Part shown: piece after piece, positions 49,956 to 58,873 of the stretch
How the letters are laid out: each line of letters opens with the position of its first letter
Numbering within the stretch: the first letter of the stretch is position 1
From: Terriglobia bacterium
GTDB lineage: Bacteria; Acidobacteriota; Terriglobia; Terriglobales; Acidobacteriaceae
DNA: 64,000 nucleotides
Reading direction: 5' to 3'
Assembly (NCBI GenBank): GCA_020073525.1
Contig: JAIQFA010000021.1
Coordinates: 1 to 64,000 of the forward strand
Position numbers and translations under genes: made by a program
Notes under the pieces: model-generated
Database searches by the model: none
The model's input: only the letters and a program-made list of their open reading frames with translations
What the model was told of the DNA's origin: nothing

Positions 49956-51110
49956 TTGACTGCCACTCCAAATCCGTCCACGGGCTTTTCGTTCCTCGTA
50001 CGCAATCTCTCCGGACAGGAGGATCGATTCCGCTCGGCCTTCGAAATCCTGGAAAAGGCCATTGCCGACCACGCCTTTCCCGCCAGTTCGCTGGCTGTCA
50101 CCTTTCGCGGAGAACTTGTCGCGCATAAGGCCTTCGGCCGTTTCACCTATGATGCATCTTCGCCCGAGGTCACGACCGCGACGCTCTTCGATCTTGCTTC
50201 GCTCACCAAAGTTGTCGCGACGACCGCCATGGCGATGATTCTCTACGAACGCGGCCTGCTCGATCTCGAAGCCCCGGTCACCGCCATCGTCCCCGAATTC
50301 GCTGGCGATGACGATCGGCGCCGCGAAATCACGCTGCGCATGCTGCTTGCGCACAGCTCCGGACTGCCTGCCTACGAAAAGCTTTTCCTGCGCGCAAAGA
50401 GTCGTGAAGACCTGCGGCAAGCGGCGTTCACCACGCGAGTCACGGCCGGCCCGGGCGCGCGCGCGGAATATAGCGACATTGGCTTCATCGTTCTTGGCGT
50501 CGCGCTCGAGCGCCTTGCCGACGAAGCTCTCGACGCATTCTGCCAGCGCGAAGTCTTCGGGCCGCTTGGCATGACGCAGACGACATTTAATCCAGCTGCC
50601 ACATTGAAAAACTCCATCCCGTCAACTGCCGACGACCACACGTTCCGCCAGCGGATCATCCAAGGCGAGGTGCAGGACGAAAACGCCAGCGTCCTCGGCG
50701 GCGTTGCCGGGCATGCGGGCCTGTTCTCGAACGCCGAAGATCTGGCCATCTTCTCCCACGGCATGCTGAATGGCGGATATCCGATCCTGCGCGCAGAAAC
50801 CGTCAAACTGTTTTCGCGCCGGGAAACCGCCCCCGCAGGTACTTCGCGAGCGCTGGGCTGGGACACGCCCTCGGCGCCGTCGCAATCCGGAAAATACTTC
50901 TCGTCCCGTTCCTTCGGACACCTTGGTTACACGGGCACGTCCTTGTGGATCGATCCCGACCGCCAAGTTTCGGTTACTCTGCTGACGAACCGCACCTGGC
51001 CTGATTGCCAGAACCAGGCTATCCAGCAGGTGCGCCCGGCATTCCATGATGCGGTCATGGAAGCTTTAAGAGCCCGTGGTGAAACTCCAATCGCCGTCCC
51101 CAGCGCCTGA
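49956..51110 (+). CDS. Serine hydrolase (beta-lactamase fold), paralog of the fusion's N-terminal domain
   Basis: A ~384-residue serine hydrolase with FDLASLTKVVATTAM (SxxK), YSD in AEYSDIGFIVLG and GHLGYTGTSLWIDP where relatives have GHTG. It shares long stretches with the fused protein next door (VFGPLGM, GGVAGHAGxFSxAEDLAIF). No clear signal peptide. The start is uncertain: TTG 49956 has a GAAAGAGA upstream and gives a better spaced divergent promoter; the frame is open back to 49860. The stop codon is inside a family A repeat. Confidence 0.85.
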   Translation: MTATPNPSTGFSFLVRNLSGQEDRFRSAFEILEKAIADHAFPASSLAVTFRGELVAHKAFGRFTYDASSPEVTTATLFDLASLTKVVATTAMAMILYERGLLDLEAPVTAIVPEFAGDDDRRREITLRMLLAHSSGLPAYEKLFLRAKSREDLRQAAFTTRVTAGPGARAEYSDIGFIVLGVALERLADEALDAFCQREVFGPLGMTQTTFNPAATLKNSIPSTADDHTFRQRIIQGEVQDENASVLGGVAGHAGLFSNAEDLAIFSHGMLNGGYPILRAETVKLFSRRETAPAGTSRALGWDTPSAPSQSGKYFSSRSFGHLGYTGTSLWIDPDRQVSVTLLTNRTWPDCQNQAIQQVRPAFHDAVMEALRARGETPIAVPSA

Positions 51111-51159
51111 AGGCGCTTATAGCGGCATTTACGGCACGCCTGAAGGCGTGCCCTGATAC
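51102..51159 (+). repeat. Family A two-hairpin repeat, copy A4
   Basis: AGCGCC-TGAA-GGCGCT (51102-51117), 15 bases, then GGCACGCC-TGAA-GGCGTGCC (51133-51152) and CTGATAC (51153-51159). The TGA of the first loop (51108-51110) is the stop codon of the serine hydrolase gene, whose last two codons also come from the repeat. Confidence 0.85.
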
Positions 51160-51198
51160 GAAACGCACTTACATCATGGGTTGTTTAGGAAAGATAGC

Positions 51199-52155
51199 TT
51201 GAAACGTAAAGGTCCGAAACGCAAGGCGTCGACTCGTAAGACAACGGCCGGTGGCCTCCGCCGCCTTGGCACCGAGAAAGCGAACTCCGCTTCTGCCGAT
51301 CTCGATCGCAAATCGGCGCTCGATATTGCGCGCATCATCAACCGCGAAGACGCCAAGGTTGCCGCCGCCGTGAAGGGCGCGCTCCGGCCAATCGCGCAAG
51401 CGATCGATCTGATCGCCACCGTGATCTCCGAGGGCGGGCGCCTGATTTACGTTGGTACCGGCACCAGCGGACGCATTGCCGCCCTCGACGCGGTCGAGTG
51501 TCCGCCTACGTTTGACGTGGATCCGCGCATGGTTCAGTTCATCATCGCCGGCGGCCCCAAGGCGCTGGCCGCAGCCGTCGAAGCCGATGAAGATTCCCGC
51601 GAGTTAGGCCGCAAAGCCATCGCGAAGAAGAAGCCCACCAAGAAAGATGTGGTCGTAGGCATCGCAGCCAGCGGACGTACCCCCTTCACTATCGCCGCCA
51701 TCGAATATGCACGCGCCCACGGTGCAAAGACCGTCGCCGTCGTGTGCAATCCGAAATCCGCGCTTGGCAGAGCCGCCCACATAGCCATCGTCGCGGAGGT
51801 CGGCGCAGAGGTGGTCGCTGGATCCACCCGAATGAAGGCGGGGACAGCGCAGAAGATGATTCTCAATATGCTCTCAACCGGAGCGATGGCCCGGCTCGGA
51901 TACGTGTATGGCAACCTGATGGTGAACCTTCGCCCGAAGAACGAAAAGCTGATCGAACGCGGAGTGGGCATCCTGGAAAAAGCTGCTGGACTCGACCACG
52001 CGGCAGCGGTCAAATTCCTTGCGGCGGCGGGAGGTCGGGTGCCGGTAGCCATGGTGATGGCCAAAGCGGGAGTCAGCCGGATTCACGCTGTAGATGCACT
52101 CAACCAGTCACGCGATCGAGTCCGCCAAGCGATTGCTCTGGCGAAGTTCCGGTAG
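51199..52155 (+). CDS. murQ: N-acetylmuramic acid 6-phosphate etherase
   Basis: A ~318-residue MurQ that cleaves the lactyl ether of MurNAc-6-P to GlcNAc-6-P and D-lactate. SIS fold with GGRLIYVGTGTSGRIAALDAVECPPTF, the catalytic Glu in AVEADEDS, VVVGIAASGRTPFTIAAIEYAR and GSTRMKAGTAQKMILNMLSTGAM. A basic N-terminal extension (LKRKGPKRKAS...) precedes the domain. TTG 51199 with AGGAAAG upstream is preferred over TTG 51181. It is in the same direction as the serine hydrolase and murA. Confidence 0.94.
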   Translation: MKRKGPKRKASTRKTTAGGLRRLGTEKANSASADLDRKSALDIARIINREDAKVAAAVKGALRPIAQAIDLIATVISEGGRLIYVGTGTSGRIAALDAVECPPTFDVDPRMVQFIIAGGPKALAAAVEADEDSRELGRKAIAKKKPTKKDVVVGIAASGRTPFTIAAIEYARAHGAKTVAVVCNPKSALGRAAHIAIVAEVGAEVVAGSTRMKAGTAQKMILNMLSTGAMARLGYVYGNLMVNLRPKNEKLIERGVGILEKAAGLDHAAAVKFLAAAGGRVPVAMVMAKAGVSRIHAVDALNQSRDRVRQAIALAKFR

Positions 52156-52287
52156 GTAACTCAAGTTACAAACGGAACTCCTGCTGAGAATTCCGCACGC
52201 CAAGCTCGCGCATTCCCCGCTAGAATATTCAAAGTGCCCCCATCTGCATGAGCTTCATGATGGGGTCTCTCAGGAACTCTTCACGAA

Positions 52288-53595
52288 ATGGATAAGCTGG
52301 TAATCCGCGGCGGTAATCCCCTGCTGGGGACGGTGCGAATCAGTGGCGCGAAGAACGCCGCCCTCCCCTGCATGGCGGCGGCCCTGCTCACCGACGAACC
52401 GGTGATTCTGGAAAACATCCCGCAGGTGCGCGACATCGAGACCACGCGCAAGCTCCTCGCCGCGATGGGCGCGGAAGTTGAACTCGGTTACGGACGCGCC
52501 CACCACCGCACCACGATTTGCGCCCGTACGCTCGCCGCTCCCGAAGCTTCCTATGAACTGGTCAAGACTATGCGTGCCTCGACGCTCGTCCTGGGGCCGC
52601 TCGTCGCCCGCTGTGGCCGCGCCCGCGTCTCCCTGCCCGGTGGATGCGCCATCGGCGCCCGCCCCATCGACCTCCATATCAAGGGTCTGGAGCGCCTGGG
52701 AGCGAAGATCACGCAGGAGCACGGCTACGTCGAAGCCACCGCCGATCGACTCAAAGGCGCCGAAATCGTTTTCGACAAAATTACCGTCACCGGCACTGAG
52801 GATCTGCTGATGGCCGCCACGCTTGCCGATGGAGAGACCGTCATGCAGAACTGCGCCCGCGAGCCGGAAGTCGCAGACCTCGCCGCGCTGCTCAACGCCA
52901 TGGGCGCCAGAATTCAGGGCGCGGGCACGTCCACGATTCGCGTGAAAGGCGTCGCCCAACTCCACGGCGCCCGCCACCGCATCATTCCCGACCGCATCGA
53001 AGCTGGAACTTTCATCGTCGCCGGAGCTCTCACGGGAGGAGATCTCAACGTTGCTGGATGCGATCCGGCGCATCTCACCGCCATCCTGCAGAAACTGGCG
53101 GAGACGGGCGTGAAGACGGCGGTAAAAGCCGACTCCGTCCGCGTCATGGGCGATCAGCCGCTGCAAGCCGCGGACATGAACACCGAAGAATATCCCGGCT
53201 TCCCCACCGACATGCAGGCGCAATACATGGCGCTGGCCACGCAAGCGGAAGGAACATCGATCGTGGTGGAGAACATTTTCGAGAACCGATTCATGCACGC
53301 GCAGGAACTGGTCCGCATGGGCGCGAACATCAAGATTGAAGGACGCCGCGCCATCGTTCGCGGCGGAACTCCACTGAGCGCCGCCGCCGTCCTTGCCTCA
53401 GACCTGCGCGCTTCCGCCTCGCTGGTGCTCGCCGCCCTGGTGGCCGACGGCGAAACCATCATCGACCGCGTCTACCACCTTGACCGGGGTTACGAGAACA
53501 TCGAAGAAAAACTGAAACTAGTGGGTGCGGAAATTCGCCGCGTCGGCGACATCTTTCCCAAGCGAGCCGCGGCCCCGGCGAGAAACTCAGTCTAA
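52288..53595 (+). CDS. murA: UDP-N-acetylglucosamine 1-carboxyvinyltransferase
   Basis: A 435-residue MurA, the first committed enzyme of peptidoglycan synthesis. Begins [27 protein letters not shown]; shows the active-site Cys loop [20 protein letters not shown] (Cys present, so a fosfomycin-sensitive type is expected), [30 protein letters not shown] and [19 protein letters not shown]. Coupled with murQ upstream it closes a salvage loop back to UDP-MurNAc. Confidence 0.97.
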   Translation: MDKLVIRGGNPLLGTVRISGAKNAALPCMAAALLTDEPVILENIPQVRDIETTRKLLAAMGAEVELGYGRAHHRTTICARTLAAPEASYELVKTMRASTLVLGPLVARCGRARVSLPGGCAIGARPIDLHIKGLERLGAKITQEHGYVEATADRLKGAEIVFDKITVTGTEDLLMAATLADGETVMQNCAREPEVADLAALLNAMGARIQGAGTSTIRVKGVAQLHGARHRIIPDRIEAGTFIVAGALTGGDLNVAGCDPAHLTAILQKLAETGVKTAVKADSVRVMGDQPLQAADMNTEEYPGFPTDMQAQYMALATQAEGTSIVVENIFENRFMHAQELVRMGANIKIEGRRAIVRGGTPLSAAAVLASDLRASASLVLAALVADGETIIDRVYHLDRGYENIEEKLKLVGAEIRRVGDIFPKRAAAPARNSV

Positions 53596-53650
53596 GATCC
53601 TATGTCGAAAGCGGATGCGGTCGTCACGTCCCTCATGTCTTGATGTGTGA

Positions 53651-55219
53651 TCAAGGTATCTCCGCTAAATGGTCCACGGCAGGAGGCGTGAGCCGGTAGA
53701 CACTGTAGGATTCGCTCCCAAATACCTGTTCCATATGCCATCCCAATACGGCGAGGCTTCCGGTAATCTGAAAAATATGATTCCAGTCTTCCACAACAAC
53801 CAAATAGTCTGGCTTAGCGCTACGTGCAATCTCCCCAACCGCAAGCGCGCGACTAATGCCGCAGGTACCATACGTGTATTTACGGTTGAACTCGATCGAT
53901 GACGGCGTCTTAAGTCCAACAAGGTCCACCATACGAAATTTCGTCGCATAGGAAATGTAGCCTGCATCATGGATCAGCAGAGTGGAATTGGGCGGCAGGT
54001 TGTGGTTGCTCCACTCACTAACCGATGATAAGGCTTGGGTGTAACTATCTCGGTCGTGCAGGAAGTGTCTCCAGTGGTCCGGAAAAGACACCGCAGTTTG
54101 CAGGCACGACAATGCCAGCAAAGAATACGCGGAAACCCGTATTAATTGCGCTCGATCGCGCAACCCAAACAACATACCAAGCAGCACAATGGGCAACAGA
54201 AGATAACTGTACCTGCCCCAGTTGTGAAACAAAGCGCCCGGCAGACGTTCATAGTAGGCGAAGAAAAACAAGCCTACGAACGCCAGAGCGCACTTCCCTA
54301 GACTGTTTCGCACCAGGAAAACTAATGAGATGACCAGGAAACCGATGTTTCCCATGAACGCGCTTACAGCACTCGATACTACGTGCCAACGGAATGTGTT
54401 AGGTGCGCAGCCTTCAGCAAAGAAAACGCGCTTTGCTTCAATCGATTGCGGAATCGGCACGCCTGTGTTCACCCCGTACCACAGGAACCATGGCGCAGCC
54501 GCTGCCATGGCCAGTAGCAAGAGCGGCAAGCAATTACGGGCCGTCCGCGCCAGGCTTTTTTCCTTGAAATATTCTTGCCAAATCATGTTCGACAGCACAA
54601 GGGTGCTCAGGGCTGCGAGTTCAGGGCGAAGAAATGGCGCCAGCCCGCACAAAAACGCAGCTGCCCTGCGGCTCCAAGTGGTGTTCCACTTGGTCAGGGC
54701 GAATATCCACGCGGTTATGCCGAGCGCCATCCCGGTTTCCACTCCGTTCAGCAGATGATAGGAAACCTTTCCGGCGGTTGCACCAAGCGCGACCACTGCC
54801 AAGACCGCTGGCCATGGTAAGCGGAATGCACGGCACAGCGCGACGAGACCCAGCGCGTAGCACAAGATCCCCAGCCATGAGGCAGCTTGCAACGCATTAA
54901 GTGGGGCCAACACAAAGAGGAGTGCCCACAACAGAAGCGTATATGGCGCATTGGTGATCCCAGCCAGCGCCGGGACTCCAGGGAAATTTGGATCCTTTCC
55001 CCAGTGCAGCACTTGGGCAGAATGGAGCGAAATATATCCATCATCCAACGGAAAGCCTTGGCTCCCGGGCATCTGGTGATAAAGAATCGCGAGTAGCGCC
55101 ACCAATGCGGCGACCATCCAATAGGCAGTCAGGCTGCGCAAGGCATGAAGCGAGCTATTACTTCGGATTTGGTGGGGATCCGGATCAGCCACGGTGCCTT
55201 CCTTTTCGCTTTCACTCAC
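53651..55219 (-). CDS. GT-C type membrane glycosyltransferase (putative)
   Basis: A 522-residue protein with about 10-11 helices. The first extracytoplasmic loop has LDDGYISLHSAQVLHWGKDP, the acidic-pair motif of GT-C enzymes using polyprenyl-phosphate sugars, followed by GITNAPYTLLLWALL. A soluble C-terminal part has LIHDAGYISYATKFRMVDLVGL. It overlaps the upstream gene by four bases (ATGA), so the two are co-translated. Its proximity to dprE1/dprE2 suggests a decaprenyl-type phospho-arabinose donor; this is inference. Confidence 0.75.
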   Translation of the reverse strand: MSESEKEGTVADPDPHQIRSNSSLHALRSLTAYWMVAALVALLAILYHQMPGSQGFPLDDGYISLHSAQVLHWGKDPNFPGVPALAGITNAPYTLLLWALLFVLAPLNALQAASWLGILCYALGLVALCRAFRLPWPAVLAVVALGATAGKVSYHLLNGVETGMALGITAWIFALTKWNTTWSRRAAAFLCGLAPFLRPELAALSTLVLSNMIWQEYFKEKSLARTARNCLPLLLLAMAAAAPWFLWYGVNTGVPIPQSIEAKRVFFAEGCAPNTFRWHVVSSAVSAFMGNIGFLVISLVFLVRNSLGKCALAFVGLFFFAYYERLPGALFHNWGRYSYLLLPIVLLGMLFGLRDRAQLIRVSAYSLLALSCLQTAVSFPDHWRHFLHDRDSYTQALSSVSEWSNHNLPPNSTLLIHDAGYISYATKFRMVDLVGLKTPSSIEFNRKYTYGTCGISRALAVGEIARSAKPDYLVVVEDWNHIFQITGSLAVLGWHMEQVFGSESYSVYRLTPPAVDHLAEIP

Positions 55220-57204
55220 CGTTGCTCCAATGCGGCCAAACGCAGTTTCACCTCTTGGTTGTCTTTGTCCAGATGCAAGGCCTCTAAGTATTCGCGACGG
55301 GCATCGATTTTATCGCCGCTCTGCTGCAGCGAGCGAGCGAGCCAATAATGGTAGTCATAAACACTCGGATCGATGGAAACAGCTTGGCCCAAGTAGATCT
55401 GCCCTTCGGAGTTCTTCCCTTCAAAGAACAGTGCGCGGCCCAGAAAGTGTCGCGGCGCTGCCAGTTCAGGCGACGATCGCAGAGCACGGCGGAGCAATTG
55501 CTCCGCCTCAGGGTAGTGCCCTGCCATGAGTTGAATGTTTCCGCAGTTGTAAAGCGCCGAATAGAGATTTGGCTCCTTCGCCAGCACCTGATCGCACAAG
55601 GCAAGCGCCTGCCCGAAATCGCCCATGCGTCCGTACAAACCGGCGACCGAAGCCATGCCAGTCTCGGACTTGGCATAATCCGGACTGATCCGCAGCGCCT
55701 TCTGCAACATCACGCGCCCTGCGTCAAATCGTCCGGCCTGAATGTAAGTTTCCGCCAGCGCGAGCGAGGCATAAGGGTATTCCGGATGCTCGCGTACCGC
55801 CGCCTCCGCCAGTTCGATCGCCTTTTCGTATGCGCCGCGCTGGCTGTACTCTTTCGCCAGGCCCGCCATCGCGTACGGATTCCCCGGATAGAGAGATTGG
55901 CCGCGGACCAAGAGAAGAAGATCATTGCTCCAATACACCTGCTGGGCAATCGACGCGCACACATAGGCGCTGCACAGGACAAGAACCGACGCCCCCTGCA
56001 CGGCCGGCGCACTCCAACCCTTCAGGGAGGGCAACCGACGCAGACCCAATGCTGCCAAAATCGCAAAACCGACCGACGGCAAATACATGTAGCGATCGCG
56101 GACGAAGTCGCCATTGCCAAAATTCCGCAAGTACAGGGCCGGAGCCAGTCCAACCAGCAACCACAATCCCGCGAACGCGACCGTGGAATTGCCTTCGCGC
56201 CGGTTCCAATACCACAGGCCCAATAGCACGGACCCCAGCACTACCACTGGCAAGACCACTTGACTGAGGATTGCGGTGGTCACATAGGGCGTGTAATACA
56301 GCCCGGTGATGCCTACGGGGAACAACAACTGCCGGAGATAGATGGACAGCACCAGCGGTAAGGTCCGCGCGACGTCGATCATCCCGTGACTGGGATCAAA
56401 CTGCCCAGTGGAATGTAGCAGCGCGTGCTTTCGCAGCAGCGCATAAGCTAATGTCACCACCGCATAAGGAGCCGCTTCCATTACTGCCCCGAGAATTCTC
56501 TTACCCGGAGATACTTTCTCGGCCGCCGGATGCAGCCAAGCGTACATTCCCACCAGAGCCGCAAACACTACTGCCATCTCTTTCGTGAGCAGGGCGCACG
56601 CCAGAAGCGCCAGTGATGCAACCCACCATGCCGCTCTCTTCTTGGAGTCGGGATTGCGTTCCCGATCGCGCGCGTCCAGAAACGCCGCAAAAGCCAGCGC
56701 GGCAAACATGGTCACCATCGTATCCGAGGCTGCGGAGATCCAGGTGACGGGCTCGATGTGTACCGGATGCAGCGCGAAGATCGCTGCGGCCAGGGCCGCC
56801 GTCCAGTACTCCAATCCCAGCCGTCGTGCCAGCCAAAACACCGACAGCACCGCGCCCACATGCAACAGAACGGCTCCCAGGTGCCATCCCCAAGGCCGCA
56901 ATCCGAACAGCGTGTAGTTGAGCATCGACCAGGCCACGAACAGCGGCCGGTAATACACCTGGTGCCGGGCGACGTGGTACCACAAGTCACTCCCGAAAGC
57001 CCGCGGCAGATTGCTCCAAGACCGAATGATCGGACTGTTCACGATCTGCGGCCAGTCATCCCAGACAAATTCGAACGACAGTGTGCCGCTGTAAACCACA
57101 AACGTGACTAGCCCCAACAAGGGCAACAGGATGCTCGGCCGATGCAAGTATTTGCCCAGCAACTCCGATGCGCTCGGTTCCGGATGTCCTTGGGTGTGTT
57201 CCAT
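55216..57204 (-). CDS. GT-C/TMTC-like membrane glycosyltransferase with C-terminal TPRs
   Basis: A 662-residue protein: FVWDDWPQIVNSPII in the first external loop (DD motif), ~10 membrane helices with ALHPVHIEPVTWISAASD and KEMAVVFAALVG, then ~6 TPR units (AMAGLAKEYSQRGAYEKAIELAEAAV, ASLALAETYIQAGRFDAGRVML, ALCDQVLAKEPNLYSALYNCGN). The architecture matches eukaryotic TMTC and bacterial O-mannosyltransferase-like proteins. First gene of a two-gene unit; divergent from the HAD-UbiA gene across ~145 bases. Confidence 0.8.
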   Translation of the reverse strand: MEHTQGHPEPSASELLGKYLHRPSILLPLLGLVTFVVYSGTLSFEFVWDDWPQIVNSPIIRSWSNLPRAFGSDLWYHVARHQVYYRPLFVAWSMLNYTLFGLRPWGWHLGAVLLHVGAVLSVFWLARRLGLEYWTAALAAAIFALHPVHIEPVTWISAASDTMVTMFAALAFAAFLDARDRERNPDSKKRAAWWVASLALLACALLTKEMAVVFAALVGMYAWLHPAAEKVSPGKRILGAVMEAAPYAVVTLAYALLRKHALLHSTGQFDPSHGMIDVARTLPLVLSIYLRQLLFPVGITGLYYTPYVTTAILSQVVLPVVVLGSVLLGLWYWNRREGNSTVAFAGLWLLVGLAPALYLRNFGNGDFVRDRYMYLPSVGFAILAALGLRRLPSLKGWSAPAVQGASVLVLCSAYVCASIAQQVYWSNDLLLLVRGQSLYPGNPYAMAGLAKEYSQRGAYEKAIELAEAAVREHPEYPYASLALAETYIQAGRFDAGRVMLQKALRISPDYAKSETGMASVAGLYGRMGDFGQALALCDQVLAKEPNLYSALYNCGNIQLMAGHYPEAEQLLRRALRSSPELAAPRHFLGRALFFEGKNSEGQIYLGQAVSIDPSVYDYHYWLARSLQQSGDKIDARREYLEALHLDKDNQEVKLRLAALEQR

Positions 57205-57348
57205 GTGGGTCAGTGCCCGGAGTGAATAATTCCGCTCCAGATCAGCTCATACTAACCTCGGCTGCCGCCCGGGCGCATGTTACCCAGGTTACCTAGGTGT
57301 GCCACTTATTCCCGCAGTTCACCCTGTCCCTTATGCGACGATCATCCT

Positions 57349-58809
57349 ATGGGGTCTGTCACAGGAGCCAAACCCGCCAAGGTGGTGTCCCCGGTCTTGT
57401 GCGTCGATCTCGACGGCACTTTGATCCGCGGCAATGTCCTGTGGGAGTGCGTCCTAGTCCTCCTCAAAACCCGACCCATCACGGTGCTGCTGCTTCCCTT
57501 CTGGTTGCTTGCGGGACGAGCCAACCTCAAGCGCCAGCTCGCGGCTCGGGTGCATCTCAACCCTGCCTGTCTTCCTTACCGGCCACAGGTTCTTGATCTT
57601 CTGCACCAGGAAAAAGCCGCTGGACGCCGGATCGCGCTCGTGACCGCCGCTGACCGCGAACTTGCCGAAGCGATTTTCAGTTATCTCGGCCTCTTTGACG
57701 AAGTCCATGCCAGCGACGGCCATGTGAATCTCAAGGGAGCAACCAAGGCGGAGTTTTTGGCGCGACAGTTCGCCGAGACTGGCTTCGAATATATGGGTGA
57801 CTCCGCCGCCGATGTGGAGGTATGGCGCAACGCCCGCGCAGCTTACGTTGTCGGCACTGGAGCTCGCGCTGGGCAAGCTGCCGCTGTAACTGCACTCAAA
57901 GCCACGATCCTCGAACCGCGCGCATCGTTCCGGACATGGATCAACGCCCTGCGCGGCCATCATTGGGCGAAGAACCTCTTGCTCTTTCTGCCACTTGCCC
58001 TATCGCACAACCTGACGGTCGAGCCTCTGGTCCGCACTCTCGTCGGCTTTGCGCTCTACGGTTGCTGTGCGTCGGGACTGTATATCCTGAACGACCTCCT
58101 CGATCTCCATTCCGATCGTGAACATCCGTGGAAAAAGGAGCGCCCATTCGCGACTGGCACAATCTCAATTCCCGAGGGCTTGCTCGCGTCGTTTCTATTG
58201 CTCTCGGTCGCGCTCGGCTCCGGCTTCTTCCTCGACGCGCAGTTCGGCCTGGCCCTGCTGGGATATGCCGCGCTGACCATGCTGTATTCGCTCTATCTCA
58301 AAAAGATCGCGTTGCTTGATGTGTTCGTTTTATCCAGCTTCTACAGTTTTCGGATACTCGCCGGCGCCCTGATTTCCGGCACACCACTCTCGCAATGGTT
58401 CCTGGCGTTCTCGATGTTTTTCTTTCTGAGTCTTGCCATGGCAAAGCGTTACTCGGAGTTACTCCACGCCAGCGATTTAGTAGAGGCGGGCAATTCCGGA
58501 CGCGGCTATCACACCGGTGATCGCGAACTTTTGCTCTCATTGGGAGTCGGCAGCAGCTTTTCCGCGGTCGTTATTTTCAGTCTCTACGTTCACAGTCCGG
58601 ATGTGCGCTTGCTCTACACCTCGCCGGAGTGTCTCTTCCTGCTTTGCCCCATCGTTCTTTACTGGCTCAGCCGAAACTGGCTGCTGGCGCATCGCGGAGA
58701 ATTAAAGGAAGACCCGGTCACGCTGGCGATTCGGGACCCTGTCAGCTACGGAGCAGCACTGGCCTCGGCGGTTGTCATCGCGGGCAGCATGGTACAGATG
58801 AATTGGTAG
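57349..58809 (+). CDS. HAD phosphatase-UbiA prenyltransferase fusion (decaprenyl-phosphoryl-phosphoribose synthase-like)
   Basis: A 486-residue protein. N-terminal HAD domain (~15-200): VLCVDLDGTLIRGN, RRIALVTAADRELAEAI, GDSAADVEVWRNA. C-terminal UbiA domain with ~8 helices: LRGHHWAKNLLLFLPL, first Asp motif YILNDLLDLHSDREHPWKKERPFATG, and LLDVFVLSSFYSFRILAGALISG. The UbiA part resembles the enzyme that joins polyprenyl phosphate to PRPP (Rv3806c type); the HAD part could remove the 5-phosphate of the product. dprE1 and dprE2 follow on the same strand. ATG 57349 is chosen as the start just ahead of the HAD domain. Confidence 0.88.
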   Translation: MGSVTGAKPAKVVSPVLCVDLDGTLIRGNVLWECVLVLLKTRPITVLLLPFWLLAGRANLKRQLAARVHLNPACLPYRPQVLDLLHQEKAAGRRIALVTAADRELAEAIFSYLGLFDEVHASDGHVNLKGATKAEFLARQFAETGFEYMGDSAADVEVWRNARAAYVVGTGARAGQAAAVTALKATILEPRASFRTWINALRGHHWAKNLLLFLPLALSHNLTVEPLVRTLVGFALYGCCASGLYILNDLLDLHSDREHPWKKERPFATGTISIPEGLLASFLLLSVALGSGFFLDAQFGLALLGYAALTMLYSLYLKKIALLDVFVLSSFYSFRILAGALISGTPLSQWFLAFSMFFFLSLAMAKRYSELLHASDLVEAGNSGRGYHTGDRELLLSLGVGSSFSAVVIFSLYVHSPDVRLLYTSPECLFLLCPIVLYWLSRNWLLAHRGELKEDPVTLAIRDPVSYGAALASAVVIAGSMVQMNW

Positions 58810-58873
58810 AGTAAACAACCTTCAGGGCCAAATTGGGCTCTGACGCTAGATTCTCACTTTTGGCGCGCTTCTT

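Noticed and set aside
52270-53298. 342-codon minus-strand open frame
   Set aside because: Antisense to murA, His/Gly/Arg-rich; shadow.
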